Shown in pieces: positions 7,616 to 14,844 of a DNA stretch of 25,139 bases. The notes beneath the pieces were generated by a model, which worked only from the letters and a program-made list of their open reading frames with translations, did not search any database and was not told where the DNA came from. The stretch covers positions 1 through 25,139 of the forward strand of contig NZ_JMLP01000034.1 in assembly GCF_000686805.1 (NCBI RefSeq), in the 5' to 3' direction. Origin of the DNA: Bacillus sp. UNC41MFS5. Lineage in GTDB: Bacteria; Bacillota; Bacilli; Bacillales_B; DSM-18226. The translations under genes and the position numbers were made by a program. Every line of letters begins with the position of its first letter. Position 1 is the first letter of the stretch.

Positions 7616-8643
7616 TGGCAACAAGAGCACTAGATTTTTACCTGCCTAATGAATTAAATGCTTCCCTTCCACCTGAAAAACGCGGTGTACGAAGGGATCA
7701 TGTCCGGATGTTGGTTCTCGACCGGGCTACAGGAGAAATCAAGCATGATCATTTTTTCCACTTAGCAGATTATCTCCAGCCAGGGGACCTGCTTATTGCC
7801 AATAACAGTCGAACCATCCCTGCGGTCTTACACGCCAATTGGATACGAAATAAGGATTCCGTCATACCCCATGTAGAAGTGCGGCTGGCTAGGCGCTGTC
7901 GTGAAGACCTATGGGAGGCACTAATCGTTGCCGCTCCAGTGAAACCGGGTGATATACTCGAGTTTTCATCAGACTTGACTGCAATAGTAATTGCCGAAAA
8001 AGAAAATTCTCCATTAAAAATCATTGAATTTACGAAAAAAGGTACGGAATTATTTAATATGATTTATGCCCTCGGTGAGCCGGTCCGTTATGAATATATC
8101 GAGAAGCCATGGGACCTTGATTACTATCAAACCATTTTTGCCAGTCATCCCGGTTCCGTGGAAATGCCTTCTGCCGGAAGAGCGTTTAGCTGGGAGTTAA
8201 TCTTTAAATTGAAGCGATTAAACATCCAGCTTGATTTTATTCAATTGCATACCGGATTAAGTTACTTGCTGGATGATAACTATCATCAGGCTCCTGAAGA
8301 AAATGTCGAGGAGTATCATATCTCTGAACGTACTATGGAACGGATCCTTCAGACAAAAGCGTCAGGCCGCCGAGTCATTGCAGTTGGCACCACCGTGGTT
8401 CGTGCTCTCGAAAGTGCAGCCAAAAGCGGCGTCCTATCGGGAACAACCAATCTCTATATTGACCGACAATATCCTTTAAAAATAGCCGACGGAATCATTA
8501 CAGGGCTTCATGAACCGCAAGCGAGCCACCTCGATATGCTGTCTGCCTTTGTATCAGAACAGCATTTGCTTCAAGCATACAATCATGCCATCGACGCAGG
8601 TTATTTATGGCACGAGTTTGGCGATATGAATTTAATCTTATAA
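7615..8643 (+). CDS. divergent QueA-like S-adenosylmethionine:tRNA ribosyltransferase-isomerase paralogue
   Basis: A 342-residue protein with the overall pattern of QueA, which transfers the ribosyl part of SAM to preQ1 in tRNA to give epoxyqueuosine. Recognisable segments are RMLVLDRATGEI, PGDLLIANNSRTIPA, VGTTVVRALES and GDMNLIL. Several QueA core motifs are altered: the usual PTAGLHFT reads PSAGRAFS, HVGLGTF reads HTGLSYL, and NFHLPKS reads GLHEPQAS. It is therefore probably a paralogue with changed substrate or activity and not the housekeeping queA, which normally sits next to ruvB and tgt. AGGAGG lies 7 nt before ATG 7615. It overlaps the SDR gene upstream and is followed by a VOC gene 22 bp downstream. 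Confidence 0.85.
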   Translation: MATRALDFYLPNELNASLPPEKRGVRRDHVRMLVLDRATGEIKHDHFFHLADYLQPGDLLIANNSRTIPAVLHANWIRNKDSVIPHVEVRLARRCREDLWEALIVAAPVKPGDILEFSSDLTAIVIAEKENSPLKIIEFTKKGTELFNMIYALGEPVRYEYIEKPWDLDYYQTIFASHPGSVEMPSAGRAFSWELIFKLKRLNIQLDFIQLHTGLSYLLDDNYHQAPEENVEEYHISERTMERILQTKASGRRVIAVGTTVVRALESAAKSGVLSGTTNLYIDRQYPLKIADGIITGLHEPQASHLDMLSAFVSEQHLLQAYNHAIDAGYLWHEFGDMNLIL

Positions 8644-8665
8644 TCAATCCTAGGAGGCACCAAAT

Positions 8666-9013
8666 ATGCGTTTCCACCATTATGGTCTTGAAGTCGATAA
8701 TATTGAGGAGTCTGTTGCTTTCTACAAAAAGCACTTAGGACTTCAGGAAGAAAATCGAATTTTTTTCATGGGGGAAGAGATTGTGTTTCTAGCTGCTGGA
8801 GATCTCAGGATTGAACTCATATCCAACCAATCCGAAGATAAATATGCTCATATATGCTTTGAAGTAAATGATCTCAAAGAAGTAATCAATCAGTTTGGTG
8901 GTCATCGAAAAATCGAAGGTCCTTACAAGTTAGAAAATGGCTGGGAGACTATTTTCTATGAAGGGCCCAATAAAGAGGTTGTTGAGTTTCTGCAAGTAAG
9001 ACCTGTTCCATGA
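8666..9013 (+). CDS. VOC (glyoxalase/dioxygenase superfamily) protein
   Basis: A 115-residue single vicinal-oxygen-chelate protein with two beta-alpha-beta-beta-beta modules. Candidate metal ligands at the usual positions are His5, Glu50, His62 and Glu107. The family includes glyoxalase I, epimerases and resistance proteins; nothing in the sequence fixes the substrate. TAGGAGG lies 8 nt before ATG 8666. The 22-bp spacing from the QueA-like gene and shared strand suggest an SDR-QueA-like-VOC operon. Confidence 0.85.
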   Translation: MRFHHYGLEVDNIEESVAFYKKHLGLQEENRIFFMGEEIVFLAAGDLRIELISNQSEDKYAHICFEVNDLKEVINQFGGHRKIEGPYKLENGWETIFYEGPNKEVVEFLQVRPVP

Positions 9014-9063
9014 CGTTCAAAGTCAAGTTTTTGACGTCAACATTCCATCCCATAAGCTATAAT
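9011..9063 (+). promoter_or_regulatory. candidate promoter with paired TGACGT operators, before GAF kinase
   Basis: A consensus -10 TATAAT lies at 9058-9063, 32 bp before the kinase start. Upstream are two related sites, TGACGTTCAA (9011-9020) and the perfect palindrome TTGACGTCAA (9031-9040). Their TGACGT cores are exactly 21 bp apart, two helical turns. TTGACG could serve as the -35, but its 21-nt spacing to the -10 is too long for an efficient promoter, so activation by a bound regulator (possibly the downstream response regulator) is plausible. Confidence 0.5.
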
Positions 9064-9095
9064 TACAGTAAATGCAGACAGTGGAGGAGAATAGA

Positions 9096-10208
9096 ATGTC
9101 TGAGGAGAATAATGATATTGGCATTTTAAAAGAAATCGCTGAGTTATTAAATGAAGGAACAGATACAAATGACGTGCTGGCAGGCGTCTTGAAAAGACTC
9201 CTCCAAGTAACTGGTTTACAAACTGGATGGATTTTTTTAATGGATGAGCAAGGTACGCATCATCTCGCAGCCGACGAATCTCTGCCGCCTGCTTTGGCAG
9301 CTAACCAAAAAGAACGAATGTGCCAAGGTGGGTGTTGGTGCGTCAATAAATATAACAATGAAAAATTAACTAAAGCAACGAATATTATGGAATGTAAGCG
9401 AATTGAAGAAGCAATCGAAGAACATGCTGGTGAAACTTGCGGGCTGACCCATCATGCCACCGTTCCGCTAGGAGCTGGAAATGAACGATTTGGAATCTTA
9501 AATGTTGGATCGCCTTATAAGACACATTTCAACAAGAATGAACTTGCTTTACTTGAAGCTGTTGCCTATCAAATCGGCACTGCGCTAAAACGAATTAAAC
9601 TTACCCAGCGGGAACAAGAAACCGCACTTGTTGCCGAACGCAATCGGCTGGCAAGAGATCTTCATGATTCCGTTAATCAACTGCTATTTTCCCTCAGCTT
9701 AACAGCAAGGGCAGGAGTGGAAATGACTGAACAAGAAGATGTAAAACATACGTTTGGCTATATAAAGGACTTAGCTCAGGAAGCACTTGGGGAGATGCGA
9801 GCATTGATTTGGCAACTGCGGCCGCTTGGACTAGAGAATGGCATCGTAAGCGCCTTGAGAAGTTATGCTGAAATGCTTGGCCTATCCATCGAAACCGAGG
9901 TTACTGGAGCAGCAAGCATTCCTGGAAAGGTCGAGGAAGCAATGTGGCGCATCGGTCAGGAGGCATTAGCCAATTGTAAGAAGCATTCCCAGACCACTGA
10001 GGTCAACTTGATGTTTCATGTCTCCAAGGAACAAGTTGTGATGACCATCAAGGATAAAGGATGCGGCTTCCATTACGGAGAAAATATAGAAATTCCCTCA
10101 TTGGGGTTAAAAAACATGAGAACACGGACAGAATCACTAAACGGACAATTTTTATTAAAGAGTATACCAGCAAACGGAACAGAGATAGAGATCCGCATTC
10201 CTATTTAG
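9096..10208 (+). CDS. soluble GAF-domain sensor histidine kinase (NarL/NreB-like, AirS/YhcY type)
   Basis: A 370-residue cytoplasmic kinase with no membrane segment. A GAF domain (about 20-165) is followed by HisKA_3 with phospho-acceptor His190 in LARDLHDSVNQ, then an HATPase_c domain (about 270-370; IKDKGCGF and SLGLKNMRTR). Five cysteines in the GAF domain (76, 80, 82, 100, 115) form a CxxxCxC cluster plus two more. Staphylococcus aureus AirS (YhcS) is a GAF kinase with a redox-active [2Fe-2S] cluster, so oxygen or redox sensing is a reasonable inference; B. subtilis YhcY is another relative. The start at ATG 9096 has GGAGG 8 nt upstream; the in-frame ATG at 9072 has none. The partner regulator follows 14 bp later. 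Confidence 0.88.
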   Translation: MSEENNDIGILKEIAELLNEGTDTNDVLAGVLKRLLQVTGLQTGWIFLMDEQGTHHLAADESLPPALAANQKERMCQGGCWCVNKYNNEKLTKATNIMECKRIEEAIEEHAGETCGLTHHATVPLGAGNERFGILNVGSPYKTHFNKNELALLEAVAYQIGTALKRIKLTQREQETALVAERNRLARDLHDSVNQLLFSLSLTARAGVEMTEQEDVKHTFGYIKDLAQEALGEMRALIWQLRPLGLENGIVSALRSYAEMLGLSIETEVTGAASIPGKVEEAMWRIGQEALANCKKHSQTTEVNLMFHVSKEQVVMTIKDKGCGFHYGENIEIPSLGLKNMRTRTESLNGQFLLKSIPANGTEIEIRIPI

Positions 10209-10222
10209 AGAGGAGAATTCAC

Positions 10223-10864
10223 ATGAGTATACGCATCCTAATCGCTGATGACCATCACGTCGTCAGAAGAGGACTAGTATTTTTTCTTCGGACCCAAAAA
10301 GACCTTGAAGTAATTGGAGAAGCCGCCAACGGTAAAGAAGCCGTTGAACAGGCCAAGTTGTTAAAGCCAGATATTATTTTAATGGATCTCGTCATGCCGG
10401 AAATGGACGGAATCCAGGCAACAAAAATCATAAAAGAAAAGCAGCCCGAAATTAAAATTATGATGTTAACCAGTTTCTCAGACCAGGATCATGTCATCCC
10501 CGCGCTCGAAGCTGGTGCTTCAGGGTTCCAGCTAAAAGACATCCAGCCCGATGAACTAGTTATATCAATCAAAAAAATAATTGGTGGAGAAAATCAACTT
10601 CATCCGAAGGCTACCTCTCATTTACTCGCTACTTTGTCCAATAAAAACAAGCAGGAAAAGAATTTACTAGACGAATTAACCAAACGGGAGTTAGATGTGT
10701 TAAAAGAGATTGCTAAAGGAAAAAGCAATAAAGAAATTGCTGCCGCATTATTTATTACCGAGAAGACAGTCAAAACTCACGTATCGAACATTTTAGCAAA
10801 GCTAGAGCTGGCAGACCGAACACAGGCCGCCCTTTATGCAGTTAAAAACCAACTAATCAACTAA
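10223..10864 (+). CDS. NarL/FixJ-family response regulator, partner of the GAF kinase
   Basis: A 213-residue regulator. The receiver domain (1-120) has acidic-pocket residues DD at 9-10, phospho-acceptor Asp55 in LMDLVMPEMDG, and Lys105 in QLKDI. A LuxR-type HTH follows (about 148-205; LTKRELDVLKEIAKGKSNKE and EKTVKTHVSNIL). AGGAG lies before ATG 10223. It forms an operon with the kinase and ends at a clear terminator. Its targets are unknown; the paired TGACGT sites upstream of the kinase are a candidate for autoregulation. Confidence 0.92.
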   Translation: MSIRILIADDHHVVRRGLVFFLRTQKDLEVIGEAANGKEAVEQAKLLKPDIILMDLVMPEMDGIQATKIIKEKQPEIKIMMLTSFSDQDHVIPALEAGASGFQLKDIQPDELVISIKKIIGGENQLHPKATSHLLATLSNKNKQEKNLLDELTKRELDVLKEIAKGKSNKEIAAALFITEKTVKTHVSNILAKLELADRTQAALYAVKNQLIN

Positions 10865-10866
10865 AG

Positions 10867-10900
10867 CGGATGCGAGGAAGAACTCACATCCGTTTTGTTT
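10867..10900 (+). terminator. terminator of the GAF kinase-regulator operon
   Basis: CGGATG-C-GAG / CTC-A-CATCCG forms a 9-bp stem with one internal mismatch and a 6-nt loop, followed by TTTTGTTT, immediately after the regulator stop. Confidence 0.8.
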
Positions 10901-10992
10901 GAAAATTAAATTGCAATGAATTGAGCAATATCTTTATCACTTTGCACACACCTTTAATAGGATGAATTAAGCTTATTAAGGATGTGTTATTA

Positions 10993-12093
10993 GTGGAACA
11001 AATGCCGTACCAAATTCCATCTTATTTTTTAGAAATTAAAAAAGCGGATCTAAAAGATCTTAGGAAAGATATTTGGAGCGATACCCCTGTTCCTGCCTGT
11101 TTACAGGTGGGTAATACCCGCTATAATGTTGATATTTGCTACCGAGGTTCATATACCCGGGAATTCCGTAAAAAATCATATATGATTAAGTTCATGGAGC
11201 CTAAAACAGTCTCTGATGCACATCTCATTCACCTTAATGCAGAATATAGAGATCCTTCACTCTTCCGCAACAAACTTTCTCTCGACTTTTTTCAAGACAT
11301 TGGTGTCTTATCGCCGGAAAGTAAACATGTCAATTTAATAAGAAATGGCTCTTTAAAAGGGGTGTATCTACAATTAGAATCCGTGGATGAAATGTTCTTG
11401 AGAAGAAGAGGACTCCCGTTAGGTCCGATTTTTTATGCCGTAGGTGGTGGCGCCAACTTTTCACTGTATAAAAAAAATGGCAAACGTAAGGCTTCTCTTA
11501 CTTCAGGCTACGAAAAAGCCTTTGGGAATAAATCCGATTATAAATACCTCATTGAACTAGTAAAGCAAGTCAATAGCATACCACTCTCCGACTTTCCCCG
11601 GATCATTTTCAATCTAATTGACATAAAAAAATACGCACGGTGGCTGGCATGCGCGGTTTGCACCATGAATAATGATGGATTCACCCATAACTATGCCCTT
11701 TATCGTAACAGTCAAACAGGGTTGTTTGAAATCATTCCTTGGGATTATGATGGCACCTGGGGCCGGAAAATTAGCGGAGGTATTATGAAGTGTGATTATG
11801 TTCCTATTGGAGGCAAAAATACCAACCATCTTTCTTTTCTTCTTCTGCAAGTACCTGAATTTCGCACACTTTACAGAAACATATTAGAAGAAATCTTGGA
11901 AACTAAGTTCACAGTTCCATATTTAACAAATAAAGTTACTTCCATGCATCAAGCTTTAAGGCCCCACATCCTGCAAGATCCATTTAAAAAGAAGGACATC
12001 GAATTATTTGATGGGGAACCGGAAGTGATTTTTCAATTCATTCGTGACAGATCTGCCTATTTGAAAAAAAGACTCAAGTATTTAGACTCATAG
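10993..12093 (+). CDS. cotH: spore coat protein kinase CotH
   Basis: A 366-residue CotH-family protein (B. subtilis CotH is 362). Family motifs are HLNAEYRDPSLFRNKLS (80-96), an NND segment with Asp228, and PWDYDGTWGR (249-258) with Asp251 and Asp253. CotH is an atypical protein kinase of the spore coat that phosphorylates CotB and CotG. The acidic residues near 228 and 251 correspond, as I recall, to catalytic residues of the B. subtilis enzyme. GTG 10993 is chosen because AAGGA lies about 10 nt upstream; ATG 11002 is an alternative. No clear sigma-K or sigma-E promoter is seen. The known substrate genes cotB and cotG, near cotH in B. subtilis, are not adjacent here. Confidence 0.9.
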   Translation: MEQMPYQIPSYFLEIKKADLKDLRKDIWSDTPVPACLQVGNTRYNVDICYRGSYTREFRKKSYMIKFMEPKTVSDAHLIHLNAEYRDPSLFRNKLSLDFFQDIGVLSPESKHVNLIRNGSLKGVYLQLESVDEMFLRRRGLPLGPIFYAVGGGANFSLYKKNGKRKASLTSGYEKAFGNKSDYKYLIELVKQVNSIPLSDFPRIIFNLIDIKKYARWLACAVCTMNNDGFTHNYALYRNSQTGLFEIIPWDYDGTWGRKISGGIMKCDYVPIGGKNTNHLSFLLLQVPEFRTLYRNILEEILETKFTVPYLTNKVTSMHQALRPHILQDPFKKKDIELFDGEPEVIFQFIRDRSAYLKKRLKYLDS

Positions 12094-12142
12094 CTAGGTT
12101 GCTTATATCGGAAAAAACTATAACCACAGGCAAAAAAAGGCA

Positions 12143-12189
12143 CCCCAACCAATTCGGTTGAGAGCCTTTGAAACGTAAAAATTACCGTT
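12143..12189. repeat. left direct repeat: copy of rpsI 3' end and terminator (candidate attL)
   Basis: Positions 12143-12184 are identical over 42 bp to 19891-19932, which covers the rpsI stop codon and terminator stem. After one mismatch, four further bases match. The copy keeps the terminator stem and an A-run (12132-12138), so it would still terminate minus-strand transcripts leaving the island. No rpsI coding sequence extends past it. This is the pattern left by site-specific integration at the end of a conserved gene. Confidence 0.88.
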
Positions 12190-12290
12190 CATACAATATG
12201 AAATAATTTGAAATAAATCAAACCTAAAAAATCAAGCGTCTATCAGTCTTAATAAAGTAAATATGAAATGAAATAATAACTATATGTTTT

Positions 12291-12310
12291 GTGGTCAAAA
12301 TGTGGTCAAA
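12291..12310. repeat. paired GTGGTCAAA repeats inside left island end
   Basis: GTGGTCAAA occurs at 12291-12299 and again at 12302-12310, an 11-bp period, about 100 bp inside the left repeat. A single copy occurs at 19658-19666 near the right end. Short spaced repeats just inside att sites are typical arm-binding sites for tyrosine recombinases; that role is inferred. Confidence 0.55.
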
Positions 12311-12312
12311 TA

Positions 12313-12348
12313 GATACCCATCTTGCCTGATGGGTATCTTCATTTTTT
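12313..12348 (+). terminator. plus-strand intrinsic terminator inside left island end
   Basis: GATACCCATC / GATGGGTATC, a perfect 10-bp stem with a 6-nt loop, is followed by TTCATTTTTT. No plus-strand gene now precedes it within the island. It could be the leftover terminator of a lost gene, possibly the integrase, or could block transcription from cotH into the two-component genes. Confidence 0.75.
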
Positions 12349-12475
12349 GTATAAGTTAAAGAAGCATGTTCAACCCAGGGCCCATTTAATAAACATTCCT
12401 TATTATTAAAAGGCTGATATCACATACAGTTCCTTACTTGGAATCACTCTTCTATCCCAGGTTCCTATTCACATT

Positions 12476-13408
12476 CTAATATACCTCATCCACCAGCTGT
12501 TTTGCTTCAAAATACAAAACCTGAATAAACTTCTTGGCATTAATCCGCGTATGCGTTGATGAAGTTAAAGATGCTTGTTTCAATTCCGTCATTCGTTGAC
12601 GCACTGTTGTAAAATCAAAAAACTTCGACGCGTAATTCTCAAATTTCTGATTCGCAAAATCTGCGAGGCCAAGAGATGCCAAATGGTTCAATGATTGGTA
12701 AATTGCTCGGCGAACACGCTGTTCTGACGCTTTTCTCTCCCTGTCAACCTCATCTTGCGAAGCAACCGTTCCTAATTTTTTCAAGCTGATATGGGTGAAG
12801 ATATCCTTTAAAATAGGAAATCCCGTCTCAAATGCTAGTTTTGTCTCATAATGGTATAAATAATCGATGATTTCCAGCAAGTCCTTGCTTCCATTTTCAC
12901 CGGCTATGCCGAGTTCGGATAAAAGAACTTGCCCCCAATCTGTAATTTTCTTTTCCTCAGAGGAAAACTTTTGTTCCTTGGCGGAATTCCAATCAAATAC
13001 ATTGCTGAGTGATTTTTGAATGTCTTGTATAGATCGCTCCAATCGAATGCGTTCCATGACCTTCTGTATAACCGATAATACTTCATTTCTGTTCAGCGGC
13101 TTTGTGATGTAATATTCGATTCCAAGTGAATAAGCTTCTCCGATTAGTTCTTTTGATTCCACTTGGGAAATCATAATGATTTTCCCTTTAAATGACGGCG
13201 CAATGCGACGAATGGTTTCAATTCCGTCCCGGATCGGCATCAGTAAATCAATGAATAAAATATCTACATGCTTCATTGCCAGCGTATGTGCATCTAGGAA
13301 AGAACCATCATCCACTTCCCCTATAACGTCACCAAATTCTTCATCCTCTATAATTTGTGACAGCATAGATCGAAAAACTTCATCATCATCCGTAATATAA
13401 AAAAACAT
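12476..13408 (-). CDS. glnL: GlnL-like (YcbB-type) response regulator
   Basis: A 310-residue regulator (B. subtilis GlnL/YcbB is about 314). The receiver domain (1-125) has acidic DDD at 7-9, phospho-acceptor Asp54 in FIDLLMP, and Lys in ITKPLNR. A long YcbB-type output domain follows (about 150-310). In B. subtilis GlnL activates the glutaminase and glutamine transporter genes glsA-glnT. Here the neighbours are aspartate genes, so the signal and targets may differ. ATG 13408 is chosen because AAAGGGTGAG precedes it and because it starts 4 bp after the kinase stop. A matching operator is found at 19559-19574. Confidence 0.85.
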   Translation of the reverse strand: MFFYITDDDEVFRSMLSQIIEDEEFGDVIGEVDDGSFLDAHTLAMKHVDILFIDLLMPIRDGIETIRRIAPSFKGKIIMISQVESKELIGEAYSLGIEYYITKPLNRNEVLSVIQKVMERIRLERSIQDIQKSLSNVFDWNSAKEQKFSSEEKKITDWGQVLLSELGIAGENGSKDLLEIIDYLYHYETKLAFETGFPILKDIFTHISLKKLGTVASQDEVDRERKASEQRVRRAIYQSLNHLASLGLADFANQKFENYASKFFDFTTVRQRMTELKQASLTSSTHTRINAKKFIQVLYFEAKQLVDEVY

Positions 13409-13412
13409 AAAC

Positions 13413-14768
13413 TCACCCTTTCTCGGCAAGACAGAGGATCGGCAGCCGGATAATGAAAATGCATCCTTCCCCACTCGTTTGGAGCGTTACCTCGCCTCCC
13501 AATTCCTCTGACATTTCTTTTATATAAGATAGCCCGATTCCCGTGGACGGTGTTCCATCTTCTCCATATTTAGAGGTAAACCCCGGTTTAAAAATGAGAT
13601 GTTTATATTTTGAAGGAACGCCCGGACCGTCGTCAATCACTTTACACTCGATCCAATTTTCCTCTTTATCTATTAAAACGGTTATTGTGCCTGTATTTTC
13701 AATCGCTTCTACTGCGTTCGCGACTAAATTGTTGATAAAAGACAGCATAAGGTAAATGTGATAATTCGGATGCTCTCCCCTAATCTGCGAAACAAATTCA
13801 ATTTTCTTCCCTAACAGCGCTGCATATTGCTGATTGATTCGAACTATTATGTACGCTAATTCATGTACATTCATATATTCCGGCAGACTTTCGCTTGAAA
13901 TGAGCTTTGAAAGGCCCGCAAAGATTCTTTGGTTATCCTTTTTTATTTCATGCACCTCTCCGGCTATCCGTAAAGCTTTTTTCCCCCAATTTTCAATTGG
14001 AAGTCCTTGGTCTTTTTTAAAATCAATCATGTTTCGATATAGATTGTAGGATTCTTTTGTGATGGTTTCTGCATTTTGTAGCGTCTTTTTCAAATAAACA
14101 GACTCTACATACAAATTGGAAAGGTGCATGAGCATATTCTCATTCTCTCTCCGGGTTTGCGATTCTTTCAGTCGTAGTTCGTACAGCTTCATCATATTGA
14201 TGAAGGCCAAAACAAAAAAGCTTCGAAACACCGCGATAATAATGATTTTATTCAATGCCCCTATCGTCACAGCCGTTCCCAATACAAAAAGATGAAAAAG
14301 CATTAACTCAATAAGACTGGATGTGATTTCAATTGTAATACCGAAACATCCAATCAGCAAAGGATGTTGAAAACGATTCACCCTCATCAAATAAAACAGG
14401 AAGGCATATGTAAAATAGTAGAAGAACGTCGGATACCGTTCGGTAAGAGATACTGCCAGGCTAAAGTCTGCCGACACAATCCAATCCAATAAAACACGGA
14501 ACGCCGAAACTGACGTTCCTACTAACAGCCCCATGACAACAGGTGAAATTTTACGAAAGAACAATAAGGAAAAGAAGAAAATAGGTGTTCCGAAACTTAC
14601 ACGAAATACATTATCGAATGGATGAAAGTTCAATTCACCCGCGATTGGTACTATAACCATCAGAGCAATAACGATCCAGAAATCTTTGCTTTGCAGTTGA
14701 TCCGCTCTCAAATCCGCCACTTCCTGATTTTTGCTACTAACAAACCGCCGCCTTGTAGTTATAAACAC
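13413..14768 (-). CDS. glnK: GlnK-like membrane sensor histidine kinase
   Basis: A 451-residue kinase with about six membrane segments in residues 30-195, a coiled linker (about 196-260), an atypical dimerisation/phosphotransfer region with His273 in EVHEIKKDNQRI, and an HATPase domain (N-box NNLVANAVEAI at about 346, DDGPGVP, STGIGLSYI). This layout matches GlnK (YcbA), the partner of GlnL. The symbol marks family resemblance; the ligand could be aspartate, glutamate or a C4-dicarboxylate in this setting. It starts at GTG 14768 with GGGGGG upstream and is followed 4 bp later by the regulator. It is the fourth gene of the minus-strand row after symporter, aspartase and malic enzyme. Confidence 0.85.
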   Translation of the reverse strand: MFITTRRRFVSSKNQEVADLRADQLQSKDFWIVIALMVIVPIAGELNFHPFDNVFRVSFGTPIFFFSLLFFRKISPVVMGLLVGTSVSAFRVLLDWIVSADFSLAVSLTERYPTFFYYFTYAFLFYLMRVNRFQHPLLIGCFGITIEITSSLIELMLFHLFVLGTAVTIGALNKIIIIAVFRSFFVLAFINMMKLYELRLKESQTRRENENMLMHLSNLYVESVYLKKTLQNAETITKESYNLYRNMIDFKKDQGLPIENWGKKALRIAGEVHEIKKDNQRIFAGLSKLISSESLPEYMNVHELAYIIVRINQQYAALLGKKIEFVSQIRGEHPNYHIYLMLSFINNLVANAVEAIENTGTITVLIDKEENWIECKVIDDGPGVPSKYKHLIFKPGFTSKYGEDGTPSTGIGLSYIKEMSEELGGEVTLQTSGEGCIFIIRLPILCLAEKG

Positions 14769-14805
14769 AATTGCCCCCCATGCACCACTAGTTATATATA
14801 TGAAG

Positions 14806-14838
14806 ATCCAGCTTGTTTATCAAAACAAGCTGGATTTT
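14806..14838 (-). terminator. hairpin between malic enzyme and glnK-like gene (terminator or attenuator)
   Basis: A perfect 13-bp stem (14806-14818 / 14823-14835) with a 4-nt loop. The T-run is on the plus side (GGATTTTC); on the minus strand the stem is followed only by CTTCATATATA, so termination of the malic enzyme transcript is probably partial. An extended -10 (TGGTATAAT on the minus strand, 14844-14852) overlaps the malic enzyme stop and could start a separate kinase-regulator transcript with this hairpin near its 5' end. Confidence 0.55.
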
Positions 14839-14844
14839 CGCCCA

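Noticed and set aside
12904..13086. Short minus-strand frame inside the response regulator
   Set aside because: Out-of-frame shadow of the GlnL-like gene with no translation signal.
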